This document shows, piece by piece, positions 26,707 to 34,717 of a stretch of 64,000 nt of DNA. Within the stretch, counting starts at the first letter, position 1, and the number at the start of each line of letters is the position of its first letter. The stretch is from Alloyangia pacifica (GTDB lineage Bacteria > Pseudomonadota > Alphaproteobacteria > Rhodobacterales > Rhodobacteraceae), in contig NZ_FOZW01000011.1 in the NCBI RefSeq assembly GCF_900116195.1, positions 62,001-126,000 on the forward strand, read 5' to 3'. Under the pieces are notes generated by a model. It worked only from the letters and a program-made list of their open reading frames with translations. It did no database searches and had not been told where the DNA came from. A program made the translations under genes and the position numbers.

Positions 26707-27723
26707 TCAGGCCTCGAGCAACTCCCTCACGTGCCGTTCTATGAAGGCGCGGTCATCGGGCTGATTGGCGGGATGGCCCGCCCGGTGGCCCCAGATCGAG
26801 GGGATTTCGACGAGGCTGGCGGAGCCGAGATGGCGCAACTCGTTCTGGTTGTCAGCGACGCGGAAGTAGAGATCCCGATCCCCCGGCATCAGCAGCACCC
26901 GAGCCCGGATGGCGGTGAGCGCGGCCGCGAAATCCCCGTCGAACTGCTCGTTCGCGCTGATATCGCCATGTTTCCAGGTCCAGAACTGCGCCAGAAGATC
27001 AGACGCATCGCGGCGGCTGAAATGGCCTTCCCAGAAAGTAATCACGTAGTCTTCGAGCGACGTGGCGCCGAGCTTGCGCCATTCCTCGGCGCGGTAGAAG
27101 TCCTGCGACAGGGCCCAACCGGCATAGATCCGGCCCATGGCGCGCAGGCCACGCCGCGGCACCTCGCGAAACGCGCCGTCGATCCAGGCCGGATCGGCCT
27201 TCAGCGCGGCCTCGATGCCTTCGATGAACACCCGGTTGTGCGGCGCGCAGCGCGCCGCCCCGCAAAGGATCGCCGCCTTAGGGACGGCCTCGGGAAAGAG
27301 TGCGGCCCAATGGTAGGCCTGCATTGCCCCCATCGACCAGCCATAGACCAGCGCGATCCGCTCGATCCCCCAGAGTTCGCGCAACATCCGGCGCTGCACG
27401 TGGACCGCATCAAAGACCGTGACATGCGGATAGCGATCCCCCGTGTCCGGCCAGGGCGTGTTCGACGGCGAACTTGAAAGGCCGTTGCCGAAGAGATCGA
27501 CGATGATCACGAAATACCTGTCGGTGTCGAGTGCTGCGCCGGGGCCGACCATGAACTCGACTTCCTGGTGCTGCGCGCCATAGGAGGTCGGGTAGAGGAT
27601 GACGTTGTCCCGCGCTGCATTCAGCGTGCCGTAGGTGGCATAGCTGAGCTTCATGTTGCGGAAGGTGCGGCCCGATTGCAGCCGCACGTTGCCCGCGTCG
27701 AACAAGCCTTGGGTCCGAGTCAT
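26707..27723 (-). CDS. Alpha/beta hydrolase related to homoserine O-acetyltransferase (MetX-like)
   Basis: 338 residues. MetX-like alpha/beta hydrolase: LSYATYGTLNAARDNVIL at the N-terminus, a nucleophile elbow YGWSMGAMQAYHWA, catalytic Asp in LMPGDRDLYF and His in SIWGHRAGHP. True homoserine acetyltransferases usually carry GGSMGG, and here the elbow is GWSMGA, so a hydrolase role on an ester or amide is at least as likely. The start at 27723 overlaps the amidase stop by 4 bases; longer frames upstream are shadows of the amidase. It is the last gene of the ABC-GMC-amidase operon. Confidence 0.82.
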   Translation of the reverse strand: MTRTQGLFDAGNVRLQSGRTFRNMKLSYATYGTLNAARDNVILYPTSYGAQHQEVEFMVGPGAALDTDRYFVIIVDLFGNGLSSSPSNTPWPDTGDRYPHVTVFDAVHVQRRMLRELWGIERIALVYGWSMGAMQAYHWAALFPEAVPKAAILCGAARCAPHNRVFIEGIEAALKADPAWIDGAFREVPRRGLRAMGRIYAGWALSQDFYRAEEWRKLGATSLEDYVITFWEGHFSRRDASDLLAQFWTWKHGDISANEQFDGDFAAALTAIRARVLLMPGDRDLYFRVADNQNELRHLGSASLVEIPSIWGHRAGHPANQPDDRAFIERHVRELLEA

Positions 27724-29207
27724 AGTGTGCCTTTCTTTGGATTTGGGTGCGCTGCGACAGCCTGGTCGAGCGGCGGTGCCATCCGGTGCCAGCTGCTGGC
27801 ACCCTGAAACGCGGCACCGACCCGGCACAGCCTTGCCTCGCACCACGGCGGCGCGATGAGCTGGCCCGAGAAGGGTGTGCCGCTCCGCGACATGCCGATG
27901 GGCAGCGAGAGCGCCGGAAGCCCGAGATAGTTGGCCGGTCGGGTGAGGCGTGTCAGACCGTCGAGAACCTTCATCATTGCAGAGCCGCCGGACACGTCGA
28001 CCTCGCTCAGCAGTGGGGTCGGGCCGGGCACGGTCGGGCAGAGCAGCACGTCGCACCGCGAGAACACGCGCGCGCAGAAGTCTCGCACCGCGCTTCCCCG
28101 CCCTCTCTGCGCATCCAGATAGTCGCGCGCTCCGAGTGCCAGTGACATCTCCAGCCGGCCGCGGGTTTGCGGCGAGAGCGCCGAGCCCTCCGCCATATCG
28201 GCGGCGTGCAGGGCAAACGCCTCGCCCCAGACAAGGATGTTGCCGGCGGAGTTCCACAACGGCAATTGTTCCGGCATCGGAACGCTGAGGATCGTGGCGC
28301 CCAGTGAGGCCAGGAGCTCCGCCGTCTGGTCGAGCAGGGCCGCCTCATGCGCGGGGACGTCTTCGTCGAAGTAGCCCAGCGGCCTTCCGATCCTGAGCCC
28401 GGCGAGCGGGGCGTCCGAGCGGCCCGGGGCGGTGCCCTCGGCGAAGGGATCCTCGAAGGCCCCCGGTGCCGTCAGCGTCGCGGGATCGCGCCTGTCGGGC
28501 CCGGCGAGGATCGACAGCAGCAGCGCGCTGTCGGCGACGTCCCGGGTCAGCGGACCGATGGTGTCGAGCGAGAAAGACAAGGGCATGGCACCGGCGCGCG
28601 ACACGCGGCCATGCGTTGGCTTGAGCCCGGTGAGCCCGCACAGCGCGGCTGGCGTGCGGACCGATCCCGCCGTGTCGGAGCCGAGCGCCGCGAAGGAGGC
28701 CCGCGCCGCGACCGCCGCTGCCGAGCCGGAGGAAGAGCCACCCGAGATGCAGGCTGGATCCCAGGGGTTGCGGACATCACCGGTGATCGCATTCTGCCCG
28801 GTCGGGCCATAGGCGAACTCGGTCATGTTGGTGGTGCCGAGGACGACGGCGCCCGCAGCATCGATACGCTGGCGCACGGTGGAAGTGAGGGGCGGAACGC
28901 GTCCCGCGCGGAGCACCGAGCCGCAGCCGGCACTTTCCCCATCACCATGGAACATGTCCTTCATCGCGATGGGCACTCCGTGCAGGCGTCCGGTCGCCGT
29001 GCCGGAAGCGCGCTCACGGTCACACTTGTCGGCGGCCGCCAGCGCTTCGGCGGCGTGGACCTCGCGGAACGCATTGAGGACGGGTTGAAACTGCTCGATA
29101 CGGGTGAGGCATGCCTCGACGAGCTGGCGCGACGTGGTCTGGCCCTCCGCGAGATCGGCAAGCGTCTCGCGCAGTGACCGGGCGAGCGGATCGGAGGAGG
29201 GGCTCAT
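27720..29207 (-). CDS. Amidase-signature family hydrolase
   Basis: 495 residues. The Ser-cisSer-Lys triad region is clear: Lys in GVPIAMKDMFHG, and the glycine/serine-rich signature ISGGSSSGSAAAVAA with the following GSDTAGSVRTPAALCG. Members hydrolyse a wide range of amides (AtzE, GatA, indoleacetamide hydrolases). It directly follows and overlaps (ATGA) a small AtzG-like gene, the arrangement seen for amidases that act with a GatC-like subunit. Cytoplasmic. The substrate is presumably an amide brought in by the adjacent peptide-type ABC importer (inference). Confidence 0.9.
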   Translation of the reverse strand: MSPSSDPLARSLRETLADLAEGQTTSRQLVEACLTRIEQFQPVLNAFREVHAAEALAAADKCDRERASGTATGRLHGVPIAMKDMFHGDGESAGCGSVLRAGRVPPLTSTVRQRIDAAGAVVLGTTNMTEFAYGPTGQNAITGDVRNPWDPACISGGSSSGSAAAVAARASFAALGSDTAGSVRTPAALCGLTGLKPTHGRVSRAGAMPLSFSLDTIGPLTRDVADSALLLSILAGPDRRDPATLTAPGAFEDPFAEGTAPGRSDAPLAGLRIGRPLGYFDEDVPAHEAALLDQTAELLASLGATILSVPMPEQLPLWNSAGNILVWGEAFALHAADMAEGSALSPQTRGRLEMSLALGARDYLDAQRGRGSAVRDFCARVFSRCDVLLCPTVPGPTPLLSEVDVSGGSAMMKVLDGLTRLTRPANYLGLPALSLPIGMSRSGTPFSGQLIAPPWCEARLCRVGAAFQGASSWHRMAPPLDQAVAAHPNPKKGTL

Positions 29208-29449
29208 TCTTGGTCTCCGTGGGTTTCGCCCATGTCCAGCAGGGCCCCGATGAAATCTGGCGCCGCCTCGACGTCGAGACTGGCCCGTAGGGTCTCCAAC
29301 CGGTCGAGATGCGGCAGGGCAGCTGCTGCGATTTCGGCGGCACGTGTCGGCGCGAGCGGGACCTTGGCGCGCGCGGCATGAGCCGCGATGAAGGCCGCCA
29401 GATCGGCGAGACGCGCGCCGCCGTCACGTGAGTCATCAAGCTGCGGCAA
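29204..29449 (-). CDS. AtzG-like small subunit (DUF4089 type) of the amidase
   Basis: 81 residues, acidic and helical. The pattern LADLAAFIAAHAARAKVPL followed by RAAEIAAAALPHLDRLETLR resembles the DUF4089/AtzG proteins, GatC-like partners that bind amidase-signature enzymes such as AtzE. Its gene overlaps the GMC gene by 14 bases upstream and the amidase start by 4 bases downstream, so it is co-translated with the amidase. Assignment rests on size, composition and context more than on strong motifs. Confidence 0.65.
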   Translation of the reverse strand: MPQLDDSRDGGARLADLAAFIAAHAARAKVPLAPTRAAEIAAAALPHLDRLETLRASLDVEAAPDFIGALLDMGETHGDQE

Positions 29450-31094
29450 GGTTCGGCCTCCCCGTTGTGGGCGCAGGGCGATCGAGGATCAGATCCGCGG
29501 CTTTCTCGGCGATCATGATCGTGGCGGCCATGGTGTTCGCCGAGGGCGGTGTCGGCATCACCGAGGCGTCGGCGATGCGCAGGCCCTGCAGCCCGTGCAG
29601 CCTCAGGTCAGGACCCACGACGGCGTCGGGGTCGCCGGCGGGTCCCATGCGCGCCGTGCCGCTGAGATGCTGCGCCGACATCCCGTATCGCGCCGCGAAG
29701 TCGAGGATCTCGTTGTCGCTGCGGACGTCGGGCGTGGGCATCACCTCGCTGTCGAAAAACTGCGCCAGCGCGGGTGCCGCCAGCAGGGCCCGAGCCTGAC
29801 GGATGCCCGAGACCAGCACCCGCCGGTCCTCGGCATCGGCCAGGTAGTTGGCCTCGACGCGCGGCGCGCTTGCCGGGTCGAGATCGCGGGCATGGGTCTG
29901 GCCGCGGCTGCTTGGGCGGTGGCCCCAGACACCCGCCGTCATGCCGGGAAAGGTGTCGAGCCGCCCGATGGCGCCTTCCCGGTAGCTGGCGGGTGTGAAC
30001 ACGCCCTGGAAGTCGGGGCGCGAGACGGCCGGATCCGAGAAGCCGAACCAATGCACGATAGACGGGCTTACGGCCAAGAGGCTCGGGCGGCCGAGCAGCC
30101 ACATAGCCATCTCCCGCAGCAGGCGCGGGCCGCGGGTCATCTCGTTGATGGTGAGGCTGTTGCGGACGCGGGCGACTGTGCGGACCGAATAGTGATCGCT
30201 CAGGTTCTCGCCGACACCCGGCAGGGCAAGCGCGACGGGCCGGCCGAGCGCCGCGATGTGCTCGGGGGAGCCGATGCCCGAGAGCTCCAGCAGCTTCGGA
30301 GTATTCAGTGCCCCGGCCGAGAGAATGACCTCGCGCCGGGCGCGCAGGACTTGCGTCTCGCCGCCCCTGCCCCGGCGGTAGAAGACGCCGCGCACCCGCC
30401 CCTCGGCAATGTCAAGCGAGCCGACCAGCGCGTCCGTGCGGATCTCGAGGTTCGGCCGTTGCCGTGCCGGTGAGAGAAACGCGCGCGCCGTGCTGGAGCG
30501 CCAGCGCGTCGCGATTGTGCGCTGAAAATAGCCCGCGCCGGCCTGGCTGGTGCCGTTGTAGTCGGGGTTCTTCGGCAGGCCGGCGTCGGACGCCGCCTGG
30601 ATGAAGGCGTCGCAGATCGGGTGCCTCCAGGTCGGGCCAGTGACCGTCAGCGGGCCCTCGGTGCCGTGAAACTCCGGGTCCATCTCGGCCTGCATGGCCT
30701 CGCTCTTGCGGAAATATGGGAGGACGTCCTCATAGCTCCAGCCAGGATTGCCGCGCTGCGCCCAAATGTCGAAATCCTCGGCCTGCCCGCGGGCGTAGAT
30801 CATGCCGTTGATCGCGGTGGTGCCACCCAGGGTGCGGCCTTGCGGCAGGCCGATCCGGCGCCCGTTGGTGTGCGCCGACGGCTCGGAGTCGAATTGCCAG
30901 GTCACTTTCGGATCGCTGATGGCCTTCAGGAAGCCGGCCGGCAACTGCAGCCACAGCGAGCGAGACCTCGGCCCCGCTTCGAGAAGGCACACTTTCACCG
31001 CGGGGTCTTCGCTGAGCCGGTTGGCCAGCACCGCGCCGGCGGCACCGGCACCGACGATCACATAGTCGAATTCTTCAAAGGGCGCCTGCGCCAT
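29436..31094 (-). CDS. GMC-family FAD oxidoreductase (second copy)
   Basis: 552 residues. FAD motif DYVIVGAGAAGAVLANRLSED at the N-terminus, GRTLGGTTAINGMIYARG, VILSAGALNTPKLL, and the C-terminal QHLSGTARMG plus SANTMAATIMIAE. It oxidises an alcohol; substrate unknown. Compared with the GMC protein at 23590-25302 it belongs to the same choline-dehydrogenase-like group but differs in the active-site loop (HLSGTARMG against HPSGTCRMG), so it is a paralogue rather than a recent duplicate. It sits 119 bases after the ABC ATPase gene, with a hairpin in the gap, and overlaps the AtzG-like gene. Confidence 0.9.
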   Translation of the reverse strand: MAQAPFEEFDYVIVGAGAAGAVLANRLSEDPAVKVCLLEAGPRSRSLWLQLPAGFLKAISDPKVTWQFDSEPSAHTNGRRIGLPQGRTLGGTTAINGMIYARGQAEDFDIWAQRGNPGWSYEDVLPYFRKSEAMQAEMDPEFHGTEGPLTVTGPTWRHPICDAFIQAASDAGLPKNPDYNGTSQAGAGYFQRTIATRWRSSTARAFLSPARQRPNLEIRTDALVGSLDIAEGRVRGVFYRRGRGGETQVLRARREVILSAGALNTPKLLELSGIGSPEHIAALGRPVALALPGVGENLSDHYSVRTVARVRNSLTINEMTRGPRLLREMAMWLLGRPSLLAVSPSIVHWFGFSDPAVSRPDFQGVFTPASYREGAIGRLDTFPGMTAGVWGHRPSSRGQTHARDLDPASAPRVEANYLADAEDRRVLVSGIRQARALLAAPALAQFFDSEVMPTPDVRSDNEILDFAARYGMSAQHLSGTARMGPAGDPDAVVGPDLRLHGLQGLRIADASVMPTPPSANTMAATIMIAEKAADLILDRPAPTTGRPNLAAA

Positions 31095-31140
31095 GGTGTT
31101 CTTTCTTGCTTCGCCCGTCTGTCGGGCACAGAGATTCCGG

Positions 31141-31162
31141 CCGGCGCCTCGCGCGGCGCCGG
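31141..31162 (-). promoter_or_regulatory. Intercistronic hairpin between ABC ATPase and GMC genes
   Basis: CCGGCGCC (31141-31148) and GGCGCCGG (31155-31162) form a perfect 8-bp stem with a 6-base loop. No U-run follows, so it may tune downstream expression or protect the upstream message. Confidence 0.45.
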
Positions 31163-31213
31163 TCCTTGTCGCATGACGGTCGGCCCGGTCCCGGAGACGC
31201 GGGCCGGCGCGGT

Positions 31214-32827
31214 TCAGTGAGGCTGCGCCCGACCGGGGATCGCCGCGATCAGTCGGCGGGTGTACTCCTGTGACGGGTTCACAAGGATCTCTGCCGGCGG
31301 GCCGTATTCGACCAGTCTGCCCTGGTGCATCACGCCGATGTTGTGACAGATCTGCGCGGCCACCCTCAGGTCATGGGTGATGAAGATCATCGACACCCCG
31401 GTGCTACGCTGGATGTGGTCCAGAAGCTCGAGCACCTGCGCCTGCACCGAGACGTCGAGCGCCGAGACGGACTCGTCGGCAACGATCAACTCGGGGTCCA
31501 GCGCGAGCGCGCGGGCGATACCGATCCTCTGGCGCTGCCCCCCCGAGAACTCGTTGGGGTAGCGCTCGAGCGCCGATCGGTCGAGCTGCACCAGATCCAT
31601 GAGCTCGCGCGCCCGGTCCATCGCCCTGGACTGCGGCACGCCATGCGCCACCGGGCCTTCGGTCAGGATCCGCGCGATCGAGTGCCGCGGGTTCAGCGAG
31701 GCGAAGGGGTCCTGGAAGATCATCTGGATCCGTCGCCGCATCGGCCGGAAGGCCGAGGGGCTAAGGGGCGCGATGTCGGACCCGTCGAACAGGATGCGCC
31801 CGCCATCGATGTCCTGCAGCTTCAGCAGGCACTTGCCGATCGAGCTCTTGCCCGAGCCGCTTTCGCCGACGATGCCGAGCGTCTCGCCCCGCGCCAGCGA
31901 GAAGCTGACGTCCTGCACCGCGTGCACGACCCGCCGCGCCCGGCCGAAGCCGCCAGCTGTGACATAGGTCTTGGTCAGGTTCTCGACCTTCAGGATCGGC
32001 GCGCCCTTGGGCACCGGGTCGGTGCGCGGGCGGCCGTGCGGCACGGCGGCCAGCAGGCGCCGCGTGTAGGGGTGCTGCGGATTGTCCAGCACCTCGTCGC
32101 GGGTGCCCATCTCCACGAGCCGGCCCTTTTCCATGACCGCGACGCGATCGGCGATGTCCGCCACCACCCCGAAGTCATGGGTGATGAACAGAACGGCCAT
32201 GCCCATGCTGGCCTGGATGTCGCGGATCAGCTGGAGGATCTGCGCCTGCGTCGTCACGTCCAGCGCCGTCGTCGGCTCATCCGCGATCAGGATCGACGGC
32301 TCGAGGGCCAGCGCCATGGCAATGACGATACGCTGCCTCTGACCGCCGGAGAGCCGGAAGGGATAGACGTGCTGCAGGCTTTCCGGATCTGGCAGGCCGA
32401 CCACTCCGAGCAGCTCGAGCATGCGCTTTTGGCGTGCCGTGGCATCTGCCGGCCGGTTGTGCTCTTCCATGACCTCCATGATCTGCTGACCGACCTTCAT
32501 GGTCGGGTTCAGCGCCGACATCGGCTCCTGGAAGATCATCGAGATATCGGCGCCGCGAAGCGCCTCCATCTCGCGCTCGCCGAGACCCAGAACCGAGCGG
32601 CCCTTGAAGGTCACGCTGCCTGCATCCGGAGACATGCCGGGCGGCAGAAGCCCCATCACGGTGTTGGCGCTGATCGACTTGCCCGAGCCGGACTCGCCGA
32701 CCACGCAGAGGATTTCGCCGCGCTTCAGCGTGAGCGAGACATCCGTGATTGCATGGCTGCGGTCGCCGACCGAGGGAAGCGGAACGCCGAGGCCCGAGAT
32801 CTCCAGGATGGTGTCTGTCTGGGTCAT
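31214..32827 (-). CDS. Peptide-type ABC transporter, fused double ATPase (DppD-DppF type)
   Basis: 537 residues, two complete nucleotide-binding domains of the oligopeptide/dipeptide class in one chain. First domain: Walker A GESGSGKS near residue 44, signature LSGGQRQRIVIAMA, Walker B ILIADEPTTALD. Second domain: GESGSGKSSIGK, signature FSGGQRQRIGIARA, LIVADESVSALD (Ser replaces the usual Pro). DppD and DppF are often separate genes, though fused forms are common in alphaproteobacteria. It powers the importer made by the next three upstream genes, one base after the DppC stop. Confidence 0.93.
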   Translation of the reverse strand: MTQTDTILEISGLGVPLPSVGDRSHAITDVSLTLKRGEILCVVGESGSGKSISANTVMGLLPPGMSPDAGSVTFKGRSVLGLGEREMEALRGADISMIFQEPMSALNPTMKVGQQIMEVMEEHNRPADATARQKRMLELLGVVGLPDPESLQHVYPFRLSGGQRQRIVIAMALALEPSILIADEPTTALDVTTQAQILQLIRDIQASMGMAVLFITHDFGVVADIADRVAVMEKGRLVEMGTRDEVLDNPQHPYTRRLLAAVPHGRPRTDPVPKGAPILKVENLTKTYVTAGGFGRARRVVHAVQDVSFSLARGETLGIVGESGSGKSSIGKCLLKLQDIDGGRILFDGSDIAPLSPSAFRPMRRRIQMIFQDPFASLNPRHSIARILTEGPVAHGVPQSRAMDRARELMDLVQLDRSALERYPNEFSGGQRQRIGIARALALDPELIVADESVSALDVSVQAQVLELLDHIQRSTGVSMIFITHDLRVAAQICHNIGVMHQGRLVEYGPPAEILVNPSQEYTRRLIAAIPGRAQPH

Positions 32828-32828
32828 G

Positions 32829-33671
32829 TCAGTGCCCGCCCTTCTTGCGCAGTTGCGGGTTCAGGGCGTCGTTCAGCCCCTCGCCGATCAGGTTGATGGA
32901 CAGCACCGTCAGCAGGATCGCGCAGCCGGGCAGGATGCTCATCAGCGGCGCTTCGCGCAGCATCGTCCGCGCGGCCCCGATCATGAAGCCCCAACTCATC
33001 ATGTTCCGGTCGCCGAGACCGAGGAAGGACAGCGCCGACTCGGTGAGGATCGCGGTCGCCACCATCAGCGAGGCCGTCACGATGATCGGCGACATGGCGT
33101 TGGGCAGGATCTGCCCGAAGATGATCCGCAGCGGCTTCAGGCCGATCACCGTGGCGGCTTGGATGAACTCCCGTTCCCGTAGCGACAGGAATTCGCCGCG
33201 CACGAGGCGGGCCACCGGCGGCCAGGAGACGATCGAGATCGCGATGACGATGGAGTAGATGTTGGGCGTGAAGATCGCCACCAGCACCACCGCCATGGCC
33301 AGCTGCGGCACCGTTTGGAAGATCTCGGTGACGCGCATGAGGAAATCGTCGACGACACCGCCGTAGTAGCCGGCCACCGCGCCGATGCCGACGCCAATCA
33401 CCACGGCAACGACGGTCGAGGTCAGCGAGATCAGGATCGACACCCGCGCGCCGTAAGCCAGCCCGGCACCGATGTCGCGGCCGAGCATGTCGGTACCGAA
33501 CGGAAACTGCCCGTCGGAGAAGGGCACCAGCAAGGGCCGTCCGACCATCATCCAGGGCGAGGTGGGATAGAGCAGCGGCGCGAAGATCGCGACCACCACC
33601 ACGAGCATGAGGATCCCGAAACCGGCGACGGCGCCGCGGTTGCGGAGGAACCTGCGCAGAAATGCACTCAT
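32829..33671 (-). CDS. Peptide-type ABC transporter permease (DppC type)
   Basis: 280 residues. Inner-membrane permease with first helix AGFGILMLVVVVAIFAPL, periplasmic FPFGTDMLGRDI typical of DppC/OppC, and the EAA-type loop EFIQAATVIGLKPLRIIFGQILPN that contacts the ATPase. It pairs with the DppB-type permease. I chose the start at 33671 (MSAFLRRFLRNRG) because it overlaps the dppB stop by 4 bases and gives a standard length; a longer upstream frame is an antisense-like extension. Confidence 0.92.
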   Translation of the reverse strand: MSAFLRRFLRNRGAVAGFGILMLVVVVAIFAPLLYPTSPWMMVGRPLLVPFSDGQFPFGTDMLGRDIGAGLAYGARVSILISLTSTVVAVVIGVGIGAVAGYYGGVVDDFLMRVTEIFQTVPQLAMAVVLVAIFTPNIYSIVIAISIVSWPPVARLVRGEFLSLREREFIQAATVIGLKPLRIIFGQILPNAMSPIIVTASLMVATAILTESALSFLGLGDRNMMSWGFMIGAARTMLREAPLMSILPGCAILLTVLSINLIGEGLNDALNPQLRKKGGH

Positions 33672-34663
33672 TTCTGACCTCCTGCGCCGATGCGAGGATC
33701 GACGAAGCTGTAGATGATATCGGTGAGGATGTTGAACACGACGACCATCGTCGAGGTGACGAGGAACACGCCCAGAAGCAGCATGTAGTCCCGCTGCAAG
33801 AGCGCATCGAACATCAGCCGTCCGATGCCCGGCCATCCGAAGACGGTCTCGGTCAGCACCGCGCCCCCTGCCATCTGCCCGAGCTGGATGCCCGAGAAGG
33901 TGATGACCGGAAGCATCGCGTTGCGCAGCACGTGACGCCGCAGGACACGGGCCCAGGGCACCCCCTTGGCGCGAGCCGTCTTGATGTAATCCATGCCAAT
34001 CACCTCGAGCACCGAGGCCCGGGCAAGGCGCACGTACATGGCCATGTAGAACGAGCCGAGCGAGATTGTCGGCAGCACGAGGTGCAGGGCGATGTCCTTC
34101 GCCCGCTCGAGACCGGCATAGTCTGTCCCCGGGGTCTCCATTCCGTAGGCCGGGAGCCAGCCGAGCTGGACCGAGAACAGCAGGATCGCCAGCAGCGACA
34201 GCCAGAACAGCGGCGTGGCATAAAGCAGCAGCGAGATTCCGACGATCACGCTGTCGAGCCAGCCACGCCCGGGCCGGTGCCGGGCGGATGCGGCCAGCAC
34301 GCCGAACAGGATGCCGAGCAGGATCGAGAAGATGAAGGCCGCCCCCATCAGGAGCAGCGTCGCCGGGATGCGCTCGGCGATCAGGTGAAGCACATCGACC
34401 TGCATGCGGTAGGAATAGCCCCAGTCGAACTGGACCACGCCTTTGAGATAGAGCCAGAGCTGGGTCAGAAGCGGCTCGTTCAGGCCGAACTGTTCGCGCA
34501 GCCTGTCGACGTATTCGGGATCGCTCGCTCCGGCCTCGCCTGCCATGATTGCCGCGGGATCACCCGGGGCAAGACGGATCAGGAAGAAGTTGGCGATGAC
34601 CACGCTCAGGATGACGGTCAGAGCCTTGATCAGGCGCAGGACCGCGTGTCTTAGAAATGTCAT
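33668..34663 (-). CDS. Peptide-type ABC transporter permease (DppB type)
   Basis: 331 residues from the ATG at 34663 (MTFLRHAVLRLIKALTV). Family features: PGDPAAIMAGE, LREQFGLNEPLLTQLWLYL, GVVQFDWGYSY, and the ATPase-contact loop YIKTARAKGVPWARVLRRHVLRNA. Six hydrophobic helices are visible. It follows the binding-protein gene by 54 bases, which hold a strong hairpin, and overlaps the DppC start by 4 bases. Confidence 0.92.
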   Translation of the reverse strand: MTFLRHAVLRLIKALTVILSVVIANFFLIRLAPGDPAAIMAGEAGASDPEYVDRLREQFGLNEPLLTQLWLYLKGVVQFDWGYSYRMQVDVLHLIAERIPATLLLMGAAFIFSILLGILFGVLAASARHRPGRGWLDSVIVGISLLLYATPLFWLSLLAILLFSVQLGWLPAYGMETPGTDYAGLERAKDIALHLVLPTISLGSFYMAMYVRLARASVLEVIGMDYIKTARAKGVPWARVLRRHVLRNAMLPVITFSGIQLGQMAGGAVLTETVFGWPGIGRLMFDALLQRDYMLLLGVFLVTSTMVVVFNILTDIIYSFVDPRIGAGGQK

Positions 34664-34680
34664 GGGGCTTCCAGTGAAGG

Positions 34681-34711
34681 GGGCCAACGGTCGGCAGGCG
34701 ACCGTTGGCCC
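34681..34711 (-). promoter_or_regulatory. Strong intercistronic hairpin after the peptide-binding-protein gene
   Basis: GGGCCAACGGTCG (34681-34693), loop GCAGG, CGACCGTTGGCCC (34699-34711): a perfect 13-bp stem 6 bases after the binding-protein stop, in the 54-base gap before the permease. No clear U-run follows. It probably stabilises the binding-protein mRNA and lowers permease expression. Confidence 0.7.
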
Positions 34712-34717
34712 TTGGAG